Part shown: in pieces, positions 35,505-46,296 of the stretch
Layout of the letters: the number at the start of each line of letters is the position of its first letter
Numbering within the stretch: the first letter of the stretch is position 1
Assembly: GCA_958430865.1 (NCBI GenBank)
Contig: CAUDNR010004194.1
Coordinates: forward strand, 1 to 63,113
Length of the DNA stretch: 63,113 nucleotides
Direction: 5' to 3'
Origin: Entrophospora sp. SA101
Taxonomy: Eukaryota > Glomeromycota > Glomeromycetes > Entrophosporales > Entrophosporaceae
Program-made: the position numbers and the translations under genes
Notes under the pieces: generated by a model
What the model was told of the DNA's origin: nothing
Database searches by the model: none
Seen by the model: only the letters and a program-made list of their open reading frames with translations

Positions 35505-36479
35505 TAATTAATAATAATGTTGAAGAATTTACTGGTTTTTATTTTATTTTATTTTCATGGGACTTTTTCTTTAAAAAAACTTTTTCACTTTAAATTTTAA
35601 TATTTGTCCAAAAAAAAGATTCATTTTTTTCAATTGTAAACCATTCATTATAATATAATTTTTTAATTTTTTTATTTACACACGCACACACACACATATA
35701 TATACATGTTAATTATATAAAAAATCAATCCATCATCATTATATATATTATATTATTATTATCATTGTTATTATTTAGAATTTTAAATAAAATATAAAAT
35801 ATTAAAAAATTATTAATATTATTAAACCAGGTAAATTGAACGTTTTAATTTGATCTCTAAAAATTTAAATCACAATTGTATATACACCAATAATACTCTT
35901 TGACGTTAGGAAATTATCATTTATTCTAAATGCATATTTTACATATACACGCTTACACTTTTTCGAGCCAGCAACAAAGCCAATAAAACCAAATCAAGAA
36001 AATTTAAAATAAAAACCAATAATAATGTTTCTATAAGAATATTTTTTTTTGGTTGAGCAATATCATCAGCTTCAATTCAACCTAAACAAGAAAGTAAAGA
36101 GTCTGATGATTTTTCAGTTTCGCAGGTAGAAGTAACAGCAAAAAGAATAAAGTTTGACAATCTACTTCCTTATTAAATAGTTCAGTGTTTTGCTTTAATC
36201 CAAAACTGGCAGCAAACCTTACTCCAAGGCTTGATCTTTTCAATATTTTAAAGCAGACAATAAGAAATTCTCCTGCCAAGTTTTTTATTACGGGATTGTT
36301 ATAAGTTTCGTGTTTTTGCTTATTAAATCGACCTGTTGATTTCTTACCTTTGTGCTAATTTTTGATTAAATTCTTCTCCCATAAATAGTAAAAAAGCAGA
36401 GTAACTGATGCTGGCAATTTAATTTTCCAGAGAGGCAAAGTATTCTTTTCCATTCACTGCTGCTTATTAACTTGTTTGG
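35505..36479. other. 3' flank of the lipase-like gene
   Basis: Very A+T-rich 3' region with (CA)n/(TA)n runs at about 35681-35704. From about 36060 on the reverse strand there are short frames that may be the frayed C-terminal end of the topoisomerase II pseudogene, but no residue pattern is clear enough to assign. Confidence 0.4.
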
Positions 36480-37755
36480 CATAAATATTAGATGATTTTG
36501 TGTAAAGTTTGCCCTAGTTACTGCACTACCTTTTCTTGAATTCTAAAATTTTCTTTTTTTTGTTGTAGGGTTTGCATTTTTTCTTCAGAGTTTCCTACCC
36601 TTTAAATCAATACAAGATAATCAATCATACCCTTTGAAGCTTTTATCGAGAACATCAAAATCATCAGATTGTGTTTGTGGCTCATCGTTGTATATTTTGT
36701 CAAATTAAAAAGATTCAAATAATTTCATTTGACCATCAATTTTCATATGAATGAATTTTATTAGAATTTTCATAATATTAACTTGCCTTTTAATTTTCCC
36801 ATGACATCGAGATCATTTTCTCTCATAATTTTTCTTCTCAAATTCTAGATAATCTCTTTGGGATTAAAATTGGTTAACTAAACCATTGGGATAATGTGAG
36901 CATCGAATTTTGTTGTCCATTTTCATTTAGAAAGTTTAGTAATATAACATCGTTTGGATTATGGATTAATCTTGCAAATGAAGAGAGCTTGGTATTAATA
37001 TAAAGAGCACTTGTTGCGCTTTTACCACCATCATTTCTATTACCAAACTGTTCCATAGGTTCTAATAAATTAATAGTTGGTGTCTATAAAATCTTGGGCA
37101 AGATTGACTATAGTAGAGTGAAGACTAGTTTCACTGTGATGGAATGCAGTATCCTCAGAAATATAACCAGCTAGTTGTAATACTTTAATATGTCTTTTAA
37201 CCAAATTTCTTTTGATAAAACCTTTCTTTGACTAGGTTTCAAACCATCTATAACAGAAGGAATTGAACAAACATTATTATACGGCGAAAATACTTATTTA
37301 TATAAACCTTTATTGTTATTTCATCATCTCTATAGCCAATGTAAGTTTCACCTCTCTTTTCAATGTACATTTGCAAATCAGTGCATCTAAGATCCTCTTC
37401 ATCCATTGGTTGGAAAATTTTACAAGAATTTTTTTATACCCATTTCTATTATCATACTGATGTTTCTATTCCTCAAAATTCTGGTAATCTAAAGAATGAT
37501 AAAATTTTCTTTTTTTTTGCAATTATGATTGGTGCAATAAACTCTTGAAGAAGCCTGATTGTTTTGACGATGATGAGTGAAAAAGTTGACGATTAAGCCC
37601 TTTCATCAAGGCCTTGATCAACAATTATCATCATTTTACCATAACGCAAGTTATCTATTGGGCCAATGAATTGCACCAATTCTTTTATTTGTTTATTATT
37701 TTGAATTTTTTTCGTCTAGTGCATCATGAACATTTAAACAAGTAAATATTTTTTT
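36480..37755 (-). pseudogene. DNA topoisomerase II pseudogene
   Basis: Reading the reverse strand, pieces occur in the correct topoisomerase II order across frameshifts and stops. They are: KQIKELVQFIG and LRYGKMMIIVDQ (TOPRIM region, normally LRYGxLMIMTDQ), FIAPIIIAKKKKILSFFRLPEF, SIPSVIDGLKPSQRKVL, LQLAGYISEDTAFHHSETSL with HSTIVNLAQDF (catalytic-Tyr domain neighbourhood), LLEPMEQFGNRNDGGKSATSA, and near 36640-36540 a YDYL...EEKMQTLQQKKENFRIQ coiled segment. The DQDHDG metal-binding motif is damaged (DQGLDER). Introns cannot be recognised as such; the copy is a dead gene or partial retro- or segmental copy. Missing parts: the ATPase domain and most of the C-terminus. Confidence 0.8.
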
Positions 37756-38934
37756 TATCTAGAATTTCTAGAATTTCTAGAAAATCATGTGTACATACGC
37801 GTGTGATCTATTTGATTACATTCCATAAATAGTTATGATCGTCAAGCGTAACAATCAAACAAGGCCTGAAATATTCGTTCATTTTATTAAACATTTAAAT
37901 ACTAATTTCGGAAATTTACTATTATGTAATTATTCTATATTGCATTTAGATTCTATTACATAATAAGTGAGGCGGGATATTCCTATCTTCGTAAAATTAG
38001 ATTTGTGCTTGGGCTGTTAGGTGAGTAAAGCATTTGGACTCATAAATTGATACATTATATTAATCATTATAATCTTTCCTGAATAATAGAAGTTAGTTTA
38101 AGCAGGCGCATAGTTGTTATAAATGCTAACGCCCATCGCTAGTTGAAGCCTCTCCTACGTTCAGAGTTCATTATTCCTAAAGTATCACTACAAAGGATAA
38201 CGGGAAGGTACTTTCGTAGGCACGAAAATGACGGTTTCATCAAACCTGATACCTAAACTCAATATGTTGGATTTAATTAATATTATTCATTTATTTTTTT
38301 TATTTAAGAAAAAATATTTCAAATAATAATATACTGAATATATCACGAAATCATTATAAACATTTTCCACCAAGGTGTTCATTCACATACAAGAAAAGGA
38401 TCAAAAAATAAGTCATGTTTTATTTATTTTGAGAAAAATATATAACAGTTTTATTAATATAAATATTTAAATATTAAATATTATAAAACATTAACAAGAG
38501 TTATGGCTGATTTTTTGATATTGTTAATATAATTAATTTCTTTGCCTATTTATAATTCTTTTACTCATACTGAGATTGAGCGCTAAAATAAATTGTTCTT
38601 TGAAGCGAAAGAATTTTAACGCGAGTCAAATCGATCCCTGTAATTTTTTGTGAATCCCATAGAGGGTGGTGCTTGATCAAGGAAAATGCGATTTGTAAAC
38701 AGATTTTGTTGATCTTAATGTCATAAATTTAATATCAGCTCCTCCTTTACTACAAAATTACAAAATTATTACTAGAAGATTCCAAACAATACCATTATTA
38801 ATATGATTAAATTATTTTGAAAATTAGCAAACTCTTTTGTTATCTTCAAAATTCTTTTTTCACTTTTTCATTAAATAATTTTTATATATACATTTATTAT
38901 ATACATATTTAAAAAAACCAAAGAATTGAAAAAA
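37756..38934. other. Intergenic region upstream of Hsp90
   Basis: No gene. About 38125-38265 is a GC-richer island with a small hairpin (TTTCGTAGGCACGAAA near 38212) and, on the reverse strand, TGATGA (38242-38237) and CTGA (38164-38161) words; see findings. The Hsp90 promoter is presumably 38640-38934, with TATA-like TTTATATATACATTT at about 38880. A TTC...GAA...GAA cluster near 38593 has spacing unlike a canonical heat-shock element. Confidence 0.4.
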
Positions 38935-41291
38935 ATGGCCGAAGTCGAACAATTTGCGTTCCAAGCTGAAATTACTCAACTTATGTCTATTATTATCAAC
39001 ACTTTTTATTCGAATAAAGAGTACTTTTTTTTTTTAATATTATTTATCAAAAAGGAACCCTCCTAAAAAATAATTGAAAATAAATTTTTTATATATTTAT
39101 TTATTGTTATATAGTATTTTCCTTCGTGAATTGATCTCAAATGCATCTGACGCTTTGGACAAGATTAGATATGAATCTCTTACTGATCCTTCAAAGCTTG
39201 AGGCTGTAAATGAACTTTACATTAGAATCTTTTCCGATAAAGAAAACAAAACTTTATCTATAAGAGACACTGGTATTGGAATGACAAAGGTGCGATAATA
39301 TATATATTATTAAATTAATTTTTTTGTATAATACGAAAGAAAAATTATTTGTTTATTTTGTTTGCTTTATATCATATAATTATCATTGCTATCGTATAGT
39401 CAGAACTTGTTAGTAGTCTCGGTACAATTGCTAAATCAGGTACTAAAGCCTTTATGGAAGCACTTCAAACTGGAGCTGATATATCTATGATTGGTCAATT
39501 TGGAGTCGGTTTTTATTCTGCATTCTTGGTTGCTGGCCGAGTTCAAGTAATTACCAAACACAATGACGATGAGCAATACATTTGGGAATCAGCTGCTGGT
39601 GGGTGTTTCTCCATTGTACGTGACACTTTTAATTCACCTCTCGATCGTGGTACTGTGGTTAGATTGTTTCTCAAGGACGATCAACTTGAATATTTGGATG
39701 AACATAAAATTAAAGAAGTTGTCAAGAAACATTCTGAATTTATTGGACATCCAATTCAACTTGTTGTTGAAAAAGAAGTTGAAAAAGAGGTTGAATTTAT
39801 AGAGAGAGAAGAAAAGAAAAAGAATCGGATCAAAGAGATCGTTAAAGTAGTCGAAGAAATAAACAGAATCAAACCGATTTGGACTCGTAATCCTGAAGTT
39901 ATTACCAATGAAGAATATGCTGCTTTCTACAAATCCATTACTAATGATTGGGAAGATCATTTGGCTCTTAAGCATTTCTCCATCGAAGGTCAACTTGAAT
40001 TTAAAGCGATTCTTTTTATTCCTAGACGTCCAACATTTGATATTTTCGAAAACAAAAAAACAAGAAATAATATCAAACTTTATGTGAGACGTGTATTCAT
40101 CACTGATAATTGCGAAGATTTGATGCCTGAATATCTTAACTTTGTCAAGGGCATAGTAGATTCTGAAGATCTGCCACTTAACATTTCTCGTGAAATGCTT
40201 CAAAAAAACAAGATAATTAAGGCTATCAATAGGAATCTTGTCAAAAAAAGCTTGGGATTAATTAATGAGATTGCGGAAGATAAAGAAAATTTTGCCAAAT
40301 TTTATGATTCTTTTTCCAAGAATATCAAACTCGGTATTCATGATGATCCACAGAATCAAGCCAAACTAGCAGAGTTTCTTTGTTATTATTCAACCAAATT
40401 TTCTGACGAAATGACATCATTGAAGGACTATGTTACAAGAATGCCAAATAAACAAAAGGTCATTTATTATATCACTGGTGAAAATCGTCAGGCAGTAGAA
40501 AAATCGCCATTTGTTGAAGTTCTTAAGAATAAAGGTTATGAAGTGTTGCTAATGACAGATCCGATCGATGAATATTGTATGCTGCAACTCAAAGAGTATG
40601 ATGGTAAAAAACTTGTCTGTGTCACTAAGGAAGGATTAGAATTTTATGAAGACGAGGTGGAAAAGAATAACCATGAAGAATTGGCTAAACGATTTGAAAA
40701 TGTGTGTAAACAAATCAAAAAGATTCTTGGTGACAAAGTTGAAAAGGTAATGTTTACTATGATTTCTGCGGATTCTTTTTTATACAGAATTATTTATCAT
40801 AATTTTCACCATTATGTATGTTTATTTATTTATTTATATTTATATAGGTAGTTGTTTCGAATCGCATTTCAGAGTCACCTTGTGTACTTGTGACAGGGCA
40901 GTATGGGTGGACAGCTAATTTTGAAAGAGTTATAAAAGCTCAAACACTTAGAAATCCAAATATCTCGTCATTTATCGTATCAAAGAAAATAATGGAAATT
41001 AATCCACATCATCCAATCATCAAAACACTCAAAAACAATTTTGAAGTAGGTAATAATAATGAAAAGTTAGTCAAAGATCTTACATGGCTTTTATTTGAGA
41101 TATCACTTCTACAATCTGGCTTTAGTTTGGAAGAACCATCATTGTTTGCTAATAGAATTTATGAAATGATTAAACTTGGACTTGATATTGTTGGTGGTAG
41201 TGGTAATGAGGGTGACGAGTCCATGGAAATCGAAGAGTCGTCTGATGCGAATGTGATTGAAGAGGTTTTAAGGATGGAAGAAGTTGATTAA
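38935..41291 (+). CDS. Cytosolic Hsp90 molecular chaperone (divergent paralogue)
   Basis: Model: join(38935..39020, 39115..39289, 39400..40746, 40848..41291), 683 aa, GT-AG and in phase. N-terminal GHKL ATPase: [33 protein letters not shown] (catalytic Glu, Mg-binding Asn), DTGIGMTK, and [14 protein letters not shown] lid/P-loop. Middle domain: WTRNP, RRVFI, and PLNISREML with the catalytic-loop Arg. C-terminal dimerisation domain ends MEEVD, the TPR-cochaperone docking tail that marks cytosolic Hsp90. It folds and activates client proteins with ATP. The charged linker after the N domain is short (about 30 residues), and many usually invariant positions differ (for example GGCFSIVRD in place of the GGSFTV-type strand). 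The gene may therefore be a secondary paralogue rather than the main copy. Confidence 0.93.
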
Positions 41292-41500
41292 GGAATTAAA
41301 ATAATTAAATAATTGAGATGTACATTTGCATACATATAATGGATATTTTAATAATTAAAAAAAATTTTTTGTATTGAATTAAAATAATATTAAAAATTTC
41401 AATTATTGCGTATAATTATATTAATATTAATATATATTTTTCCAAATTGCCATGATTATCTGGTTTATCAAAAAAAAAAAATTTATTTGAAAAAAGAAAA

Positions 41501-42275
41501 ATGTCTTTACTCAGAATTTATTCTTCCTTGTTTAAAAATAATTTAACGAAAATTTCTTCTTTTTCATCACCGCCAACAACCATAGCGACAACAATAGAAA
41601 AAAAAGATAACATTAGTAACAATAATAGGAGGAATTATATGAAATTACCTTCGGTATATATGTAAATGTAAAATAACTTGTTATTTTGTTGACAATTCAA
41701 TTTTTGCATAACTATATTTCGTTTTTTAGAAATTATGGGAATTAGGTAAATTGAATCATGTTGCAATTGCAGTTCCAAACCTAGAAAAGGCTATAGATTT
41801 TTATAAAAATATTTTAAGGGCAAAAGAAGTTAGCGAAGCTGTGGTAAATATAGCAACAATAATTTTTGAACAACAAATCACACACACACACACACACACA
41901 CACAACACATATACACGCATATACATTCTCTTATTTCATATTTTATTAGGAACAACCTGAGCATGGCGTTTACACAGTATTTGTGAGTTTAGGAAATACA
42001 AAAATTGAATTATTACATCCTTATGGTGATAAATCACCAATTCAAAATTTTTTAGAAAAAAATAAAAATGGTGGAATTCACCATGTTTGTATTGAGGTAA
42101 TCAAATGCATACTGCATCATAACAACACACACACACACATATTTATTTATTTATTATTATTATTATTCTAAATTCAATTATTATTGTTATTATAAAGGTT
42201 AACAATGTCACAGAAGCAGTTAAAGAATTGACAGAAAAAGGTGTAAGAGCATTAGATCCTGAACCAAAGATCGGT

Positions 42276-42307
<32 letters not shown>

Positions 42308-42720
42308 CACATATACACGCATATACATTCTCTTATTTCATATTTTATTAGGAACAACCTGAGCACAAAAATTGAATTATTACATCCTTATGGTGATAAA
42401 TCACCAATTCAAAATTTTTTAGAAAAAAATAAAAATGGTGGAATTCACCATGTTTGTATTGAGGTAATCAAATGCATACTGCATCATAACAACACACACA
42501 CACACATATTTATTTATTTATTATTATTATTATTCTAAATTCAATTATTATTGTTATTATAAAGGTTAACAATGTCACAGAAGCAGTTAAAGAATTGACA
42601 GAAAAAGGTGTAAGAGCATTAGATCCTGAACCAAAGATCGGTGCGCATGGGAATCCGGTTATATTCCTACACCCAAAAGATTGTGGTGGTGTTTTAGTTG
42701 AATTGGAAGAAGTTAAATAA
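41501..42720 (+). CDS. Methylmalonyl-CoA epimerase (mitochondrial)
   Basis: Model: join(41501..41653, 41730..41843, 41950..42096, 42565..42720), 189 aa. Interconverts (R)- and (S)-methylmalonyl-CoA between propionyl-CoA carboxylase and the B12-dependent mutase. Residues 1-51 are Ser/Thr/Lys/Asn-rich with few acids, consistent with a mitochondrial presequence. From residue 52 it is a VOC/glyoxalase-fold protein with LNHVAIAVPNLEKAIDFY (metal His), EQPEHGV, LGNTKIELLHP, GGIHHVCIEV (metal His), KIGAHGNPVIFLHP and GVLVELE (metal Glu), all family hallmarks. An internal tandem duplication (41880-42642) repeats exon 3 and exon 4 parts. The intact protein requires splicing exon 3 (first copy) directly to exon 4 (second copy), skipping damaged extra exons. 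Confidence 0.9.
41880..42646 (+). repeat. Intragenic tandem duplication bounded by (CA)n
   Basis: The segment from the (CA)n run of intron 2 (about 41880) to GATCGGTGCGCA in exon 4 (42280) recurs immediately as about 42280-42646, beginning again with a (CA)n run. The second unit differs by a 35-base deletion inside its exon-3 copy, between short CA microhomologies; this shifts frame to an early TGA. The first unit's exon-4 copy runs straight into the CA repeat. The breakpoint lies at CA sequence on both sides, consistent with slippage or microhomology-mediated duplication. Confidence 0.85.
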
Positions 42721-43096
42721 ATCCTTTTTTTTATATACACTTATTTCTTAATCCTCAATTTTCACATTTATTATTACATTTTCACTATAACCACCATTCT
42801 TTTTTATGTTAAAATTGAAATGGCCAAAATAATTTTAAATAGATTATCATTGTTAGTATGATCTTAACAAATGTATGTATGCCGCCAAATCCCAAATCAT
42901 TTGTGACTATGAAATCAAAATGCACAAATTAAATTTGGGCAAAGGATGAAATTTAGGGCATCCCAAATTATATAAATCCAAAACCAAATTATTTTGACGT
43001 CCCATACTATTAAGTGTACTACCACATTAAATCCCTTTTCATTAGTAATAGTGCTAGCAGTAGAGTAAAAATAAGATAAATTTATTTTCATTCAAG

Positions 43097-43285
43097 TAGA
43101 AGAAGAATTACATGCAACAGCTGAAACAAATCAAAATTAGTCAACATTTGATGAATTGATTGATATAGATGGCAAAGAACTTTGTCGGAAATTGAGGTTT
43201 CTGTTCCCATTCCTAGCTGCTGAAATTATTGAACATGATAATACAGAATTTGATAATAGAAATTGCAATGTTGAGTAGAACAAGT
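43097..43285 (+). pseudogene. Broken reading frame, family unknown
   Basis: A frame beginning near VEEELHATAE continues past one TAG as FDELIDIDGKELCRKLRFLFP and AAEIIEHDNTEFDN before another TAG. The protein-like composition and single interruptions suggest a dead exon of an element or gene. No family is recognised. Confidence 0.35.
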
Positions 43286-43714
43286 GGATCAGTTCATGGA
43301 GATAATAATATTTATTGAATTATTATATTGATTAATTAAGTAATTTTAAACAAAAAATTTTTTTTTGAAATACCAGTTTGAATCTAGTTTATCCTAGCAA
43401 ATTAAACAAAAAATTTTACTCGATTTGGTTAAAAGATGAAACTAACTAAATCTAATAAAGGAAGGCTTTTGTTTTGAACGTTTTTGGTAAATTTATTAAA
43501 ATCAAAAAAATTTGGAATTTTTCTAAATATAGAAATCACGTGAATTTTAAATAGATAAAAAGGATACGTCAGTGTGGTTTATATTTTTTTTTTAGCTTGC
43601 ATTGATTTAAATTGGGTTGTCCAAATCTGGAATGATATACAAATATATTATTCTAATACTAATTTTGGCAGAAATTTTCGTTTCGTGAACATAGTAAAAT
43701 ACATGGGATAAGAC

Positions 43715-43860
43715 TCGTAATTTTTTTTGAAAAATCTCTCCATTACATTAAAGCTAGGGAGAGATCTTATATGTCAACTAATGGGGTTAAATTTTTAAAA
43801 AATATAGTAGTTCTTGAGTTCTATACTTTTAAAGTTTGCACAAAATTTAGGCCATATCTC
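43715..43860 (-). repeat. Solo copy of the repeat embedded in the SAP elements
   Basis: In reverse orientation it matches, with clear divergence, the insert at about 1995-2130 and 8327-8460. Shared blocks include TCTATACTTTTAAA/TTTATACTTTTAAA followed by TTTGCACAAAATTTAGG, and AAAATCTCT with CATTACATTAAA. No transposase sequence surrounds it, which supports an independent repeat family. Confidence 0.55.
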
Positions 43861-44931
43861 ACGGTATAATAAAAAAAGTTATTTTTTTGGGGATAATTGA
43901 ATTGGATATTGTTACAGATGCAGAGATTAGCTTCCAAAAAAATATGGTGGGGGAGAATTAGCTCTTTACCAACTCATAACAACTTGTTTTCCGGCAATTC
44001 CGTTAAGAGTTTGTCTCTTGAATTTGAATTTGAGCTTAAGATTGTTTTTGTACTTTTATTGATGAAACAAAAGAGAAAAAACCATTATACACAAATAAAC
44101 CTGATGAAGTTGGTCACTCAATAAATCGGACTTGGCCTAACTTGGACAATATTTTAGCCATTTTGATAATAATAAGTTGGACAATATATCCTGTAAGTCA
44201 AATAGCAACGCATGATTTTTTAAAAAATAAACCTTACCATTTTAAATTTGATATTTGCTTGAAATAAAAAAAACGATTTGAATCTTTGTAACAATAAATT
44301 CTTAGTATTATATCTATTGCAAGTTGGACAATAATAAAGATGATTTTTAATTGTTTAAATAAAATTTTAAGATCTCGTTAATTTTATCAGGAGATATCGA
44401 CATTAGATTTTTTTGATAAAGCTCTAATTTTGAGAATCGCCTGAAATTTTTTTCTTTTGGCCCGGTTTTTTATTTCACATCAGGCGTGTATTTGATAACT
44501 CGGATTTCTTTGATAAGTCACCATGCCCAGACATTCATATCCGACTTATCAAGTTTACCTGTATATTGAGACAATGCCTTTCAAATTTTATTTTTTGTTG
44601 ATGATAGCGTGACCATGTGAATTTGAAACTCACATATGAGAAAATTAGGTGCCAATTTCGAAAAATTGAAACCATAGAATTGTAGAGAAAGGTCTTGGCT
44701 TTAATTATAGGGAATTAGAAGATCTGCAAGACCGATCAAAAGACCTGACTGTATTAATATTAAATATTACTATATACACAAAAATGATTAGTTTGTTTGT
44801 TTTATGCAAAAAAGTAAATTTTTGGTAAATCGCGGAATTATAAATGGGGATTTTTTTCTAAAAAAAAATAAATAAATAAATAATAATAGAAATAATAAAA
44901 AGTAATAAAAACAAAAAAGTAATAAAATAAT

Positions 44932-46296
44932 ATGACAACAACCATTAATCAATTATCATCAAAAATTATTAGAAAAATACTCAAAAATATTTATGGATTT
45001 AGAGGAAATTACCGTAGAAAAGAAAATTTCCATGATTTATATTCGTGTATATTAGTGAATAGATCATGGTGTAAGATTGGAATACCAATACTTTGGTCAT
45101 CGATATTTTATTCAATTCAGACAACATTAAGCTATAAAGTAATTACGATATATTTAAAATGTTTAAAAAAAGAAAAGAAGTTGCAATTGATTAAAGAAGG
45201 CATTAGATTGGAGGATGAAGAAGGTGTATTAATATTAGGAAACGATAGTAACAGTAGTAGTAGCATCAGTAGTGCTAGCAGTAACATTAGTAATAGTAGC
45301 TATAATGCAAATAATCCAATTATTAGAAACAGTAAATTATTATTCAAATATCCGAAATATTTAAAAGAATTAAATTTTGACAAATTTTTAAAAACAGTTT
45401 TTTTATGGAATAAAAAAACAAAAAACAATAAAATTAGAAATCATGAAATCATGATCAAAACATTATTAGAATTATTTTATCAATACAAAACAAAAATTAA
45501 ATATTTCTCGATGAACAATGTTTCAAATTATTCAATTAATGAAGAATACTTTAGAAATTTAGAGAAAATTAACTGTAAGCTACTGATGCATCATTCAATT
45601 AGAAAAGTATTTTTTAAATTTAAAATATTAAGCATCGAATGGGATTCTATGTTGATTGATGGATTGATTGAGTCGTTGAGTGAGAATTGTAGGTCACTTG
45701 AATCAATAACTTTGAATTTTTATCATAATCCAAATAATTCAAATTTAAAAATCAACAAAATAAATTCAAAATTATTAGCAAAATTAATTTCTTCTCAATC
45801 AAATCTTGGGAGATTCGTATTAGCAAATTATCACACTTTCACACATCTATTTATTGAATCATTAAATAATCAGACACATTCATTAAACACTTTGGAATTT
45901 TATTATGTAGATTTTAAAGATTGTTATTCTTTTGAAGTTTTATCAAAATGCAAAAACTTGAAACTCATCACCTTTGAAAATTGTAAAAATTTAAATAATA
46001 ACAATAATTATTTAATCAATCAATTAATTAATTCTAATTTACCAAATTTAATTAAAGTCAATTATTATGAGAACAATTATAATAACAATAATATCAACAA
46101 TATAGATTTGATAACAGATCTATTTAATTGGTCAATAAAAATTAATTACAAAGGAAATTATTTATTAATTATAAGTAAATTATATGATAAAAGGTATTTA
46201 TTTAAAATACTTATTTATACTTTTATTTTATTAATATTATTTTATTATTTTATTTTTCCAATATTAATTTATTTATCAAGAAAGATTTGTAATTAA
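44932..46296 (+). CDS. F-box-like protein with C-terminal hydrophobic segment
   Basis: Single exon, 454 aa. Residues ~5-60 (INQLSSKIIRKILKNI, then LYSCILVNRSWCKIGIPILW) fit the F-box pattern common in the large F-box families of arbuscular mycorrhizal fungi; an F-box recruits Skp1 of an SCF ubiquitin ligase. A Ser/Asn low-complexity stretch lies at ~105-130. The middle shows irregular leucine-rich-repeat-like spacing (LESITLNFYHNPNNS, LNTLEFYYVDFKD, LKLITFENCKNL), a plausible substrate-binding solenoid. The last ~30 residues include a run of about 20 hydrophobic residues (ILIYTFILLILFYYF...) and then a short basic end, compatible with a tail anchor. That is unusual for an F-box protein. SCF membership is inference. 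Confidence 0.75.
   Translation: MTTTINQLSSKIIRKILKNIYGFRGNYRRKENFHDLYSCILVNRSWCKIGIPILWSSIFYSIQTTLSYKVITIYLKCLKKEKKLQLIKEGIRLEDEEGVLILGNDSNSSSSISSASSNISNSSYNANNPIIRNSKLLFKYPKYLKELNFDKFLKTVFLWNKKTKNNKIRNHEIMIKTLLELFYQYKTKIKYFSMNNVSNYSINEEYFRNLEKINCKLLMHHSIRKVFFKFKILSIEWDSMLIDGLIESLSENCRSLESITLNFYHNPNNSNLKINKINSKLLAKLISSQSNLGRFVLANYHTFTHLFIESLNNQTHSLNTLEFYYVDFKDCYSFEVLSKCKNLKLITFENCKNLNNNNNYLINQLINSNLPNLIKVNYYENNYNNNNINNIDLITDLFNWSIKINYKGNYLLIISKLYDKRYLFKILIYTFILLILFYYFIFPILIYLSRKICN

Larger units (their letters stand above)
42721..44931. other. Intergenic region with element relics
   Basis: Contains the broken frame at 43097-43285 and the dispersed repeat at 43715-43860 (separate entries). 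About 44150-44560 is rich in GATAA and TTGGACAATAT words, perhaps a decayed DNA-transposon terminus. A 75-codon frame at 43897-44124 has no recognised domain and is not called. Confidence 0.4.

Noticed and set aside
38590..38625. Heat-shock element upstream of Hsp90
   Set aside because: The TTC/GAA words do not keep the required five-base periodicity for three units.
39634..40203. 189-codon reverse frame
   Set aside because: Antisense shadow of the Hsp90 middle-domain exon.
42143..42740. Two reverse frames sharing a C-terminal half
   Set aside because: Antisense shadows of the duplicated epimerase exon 4.
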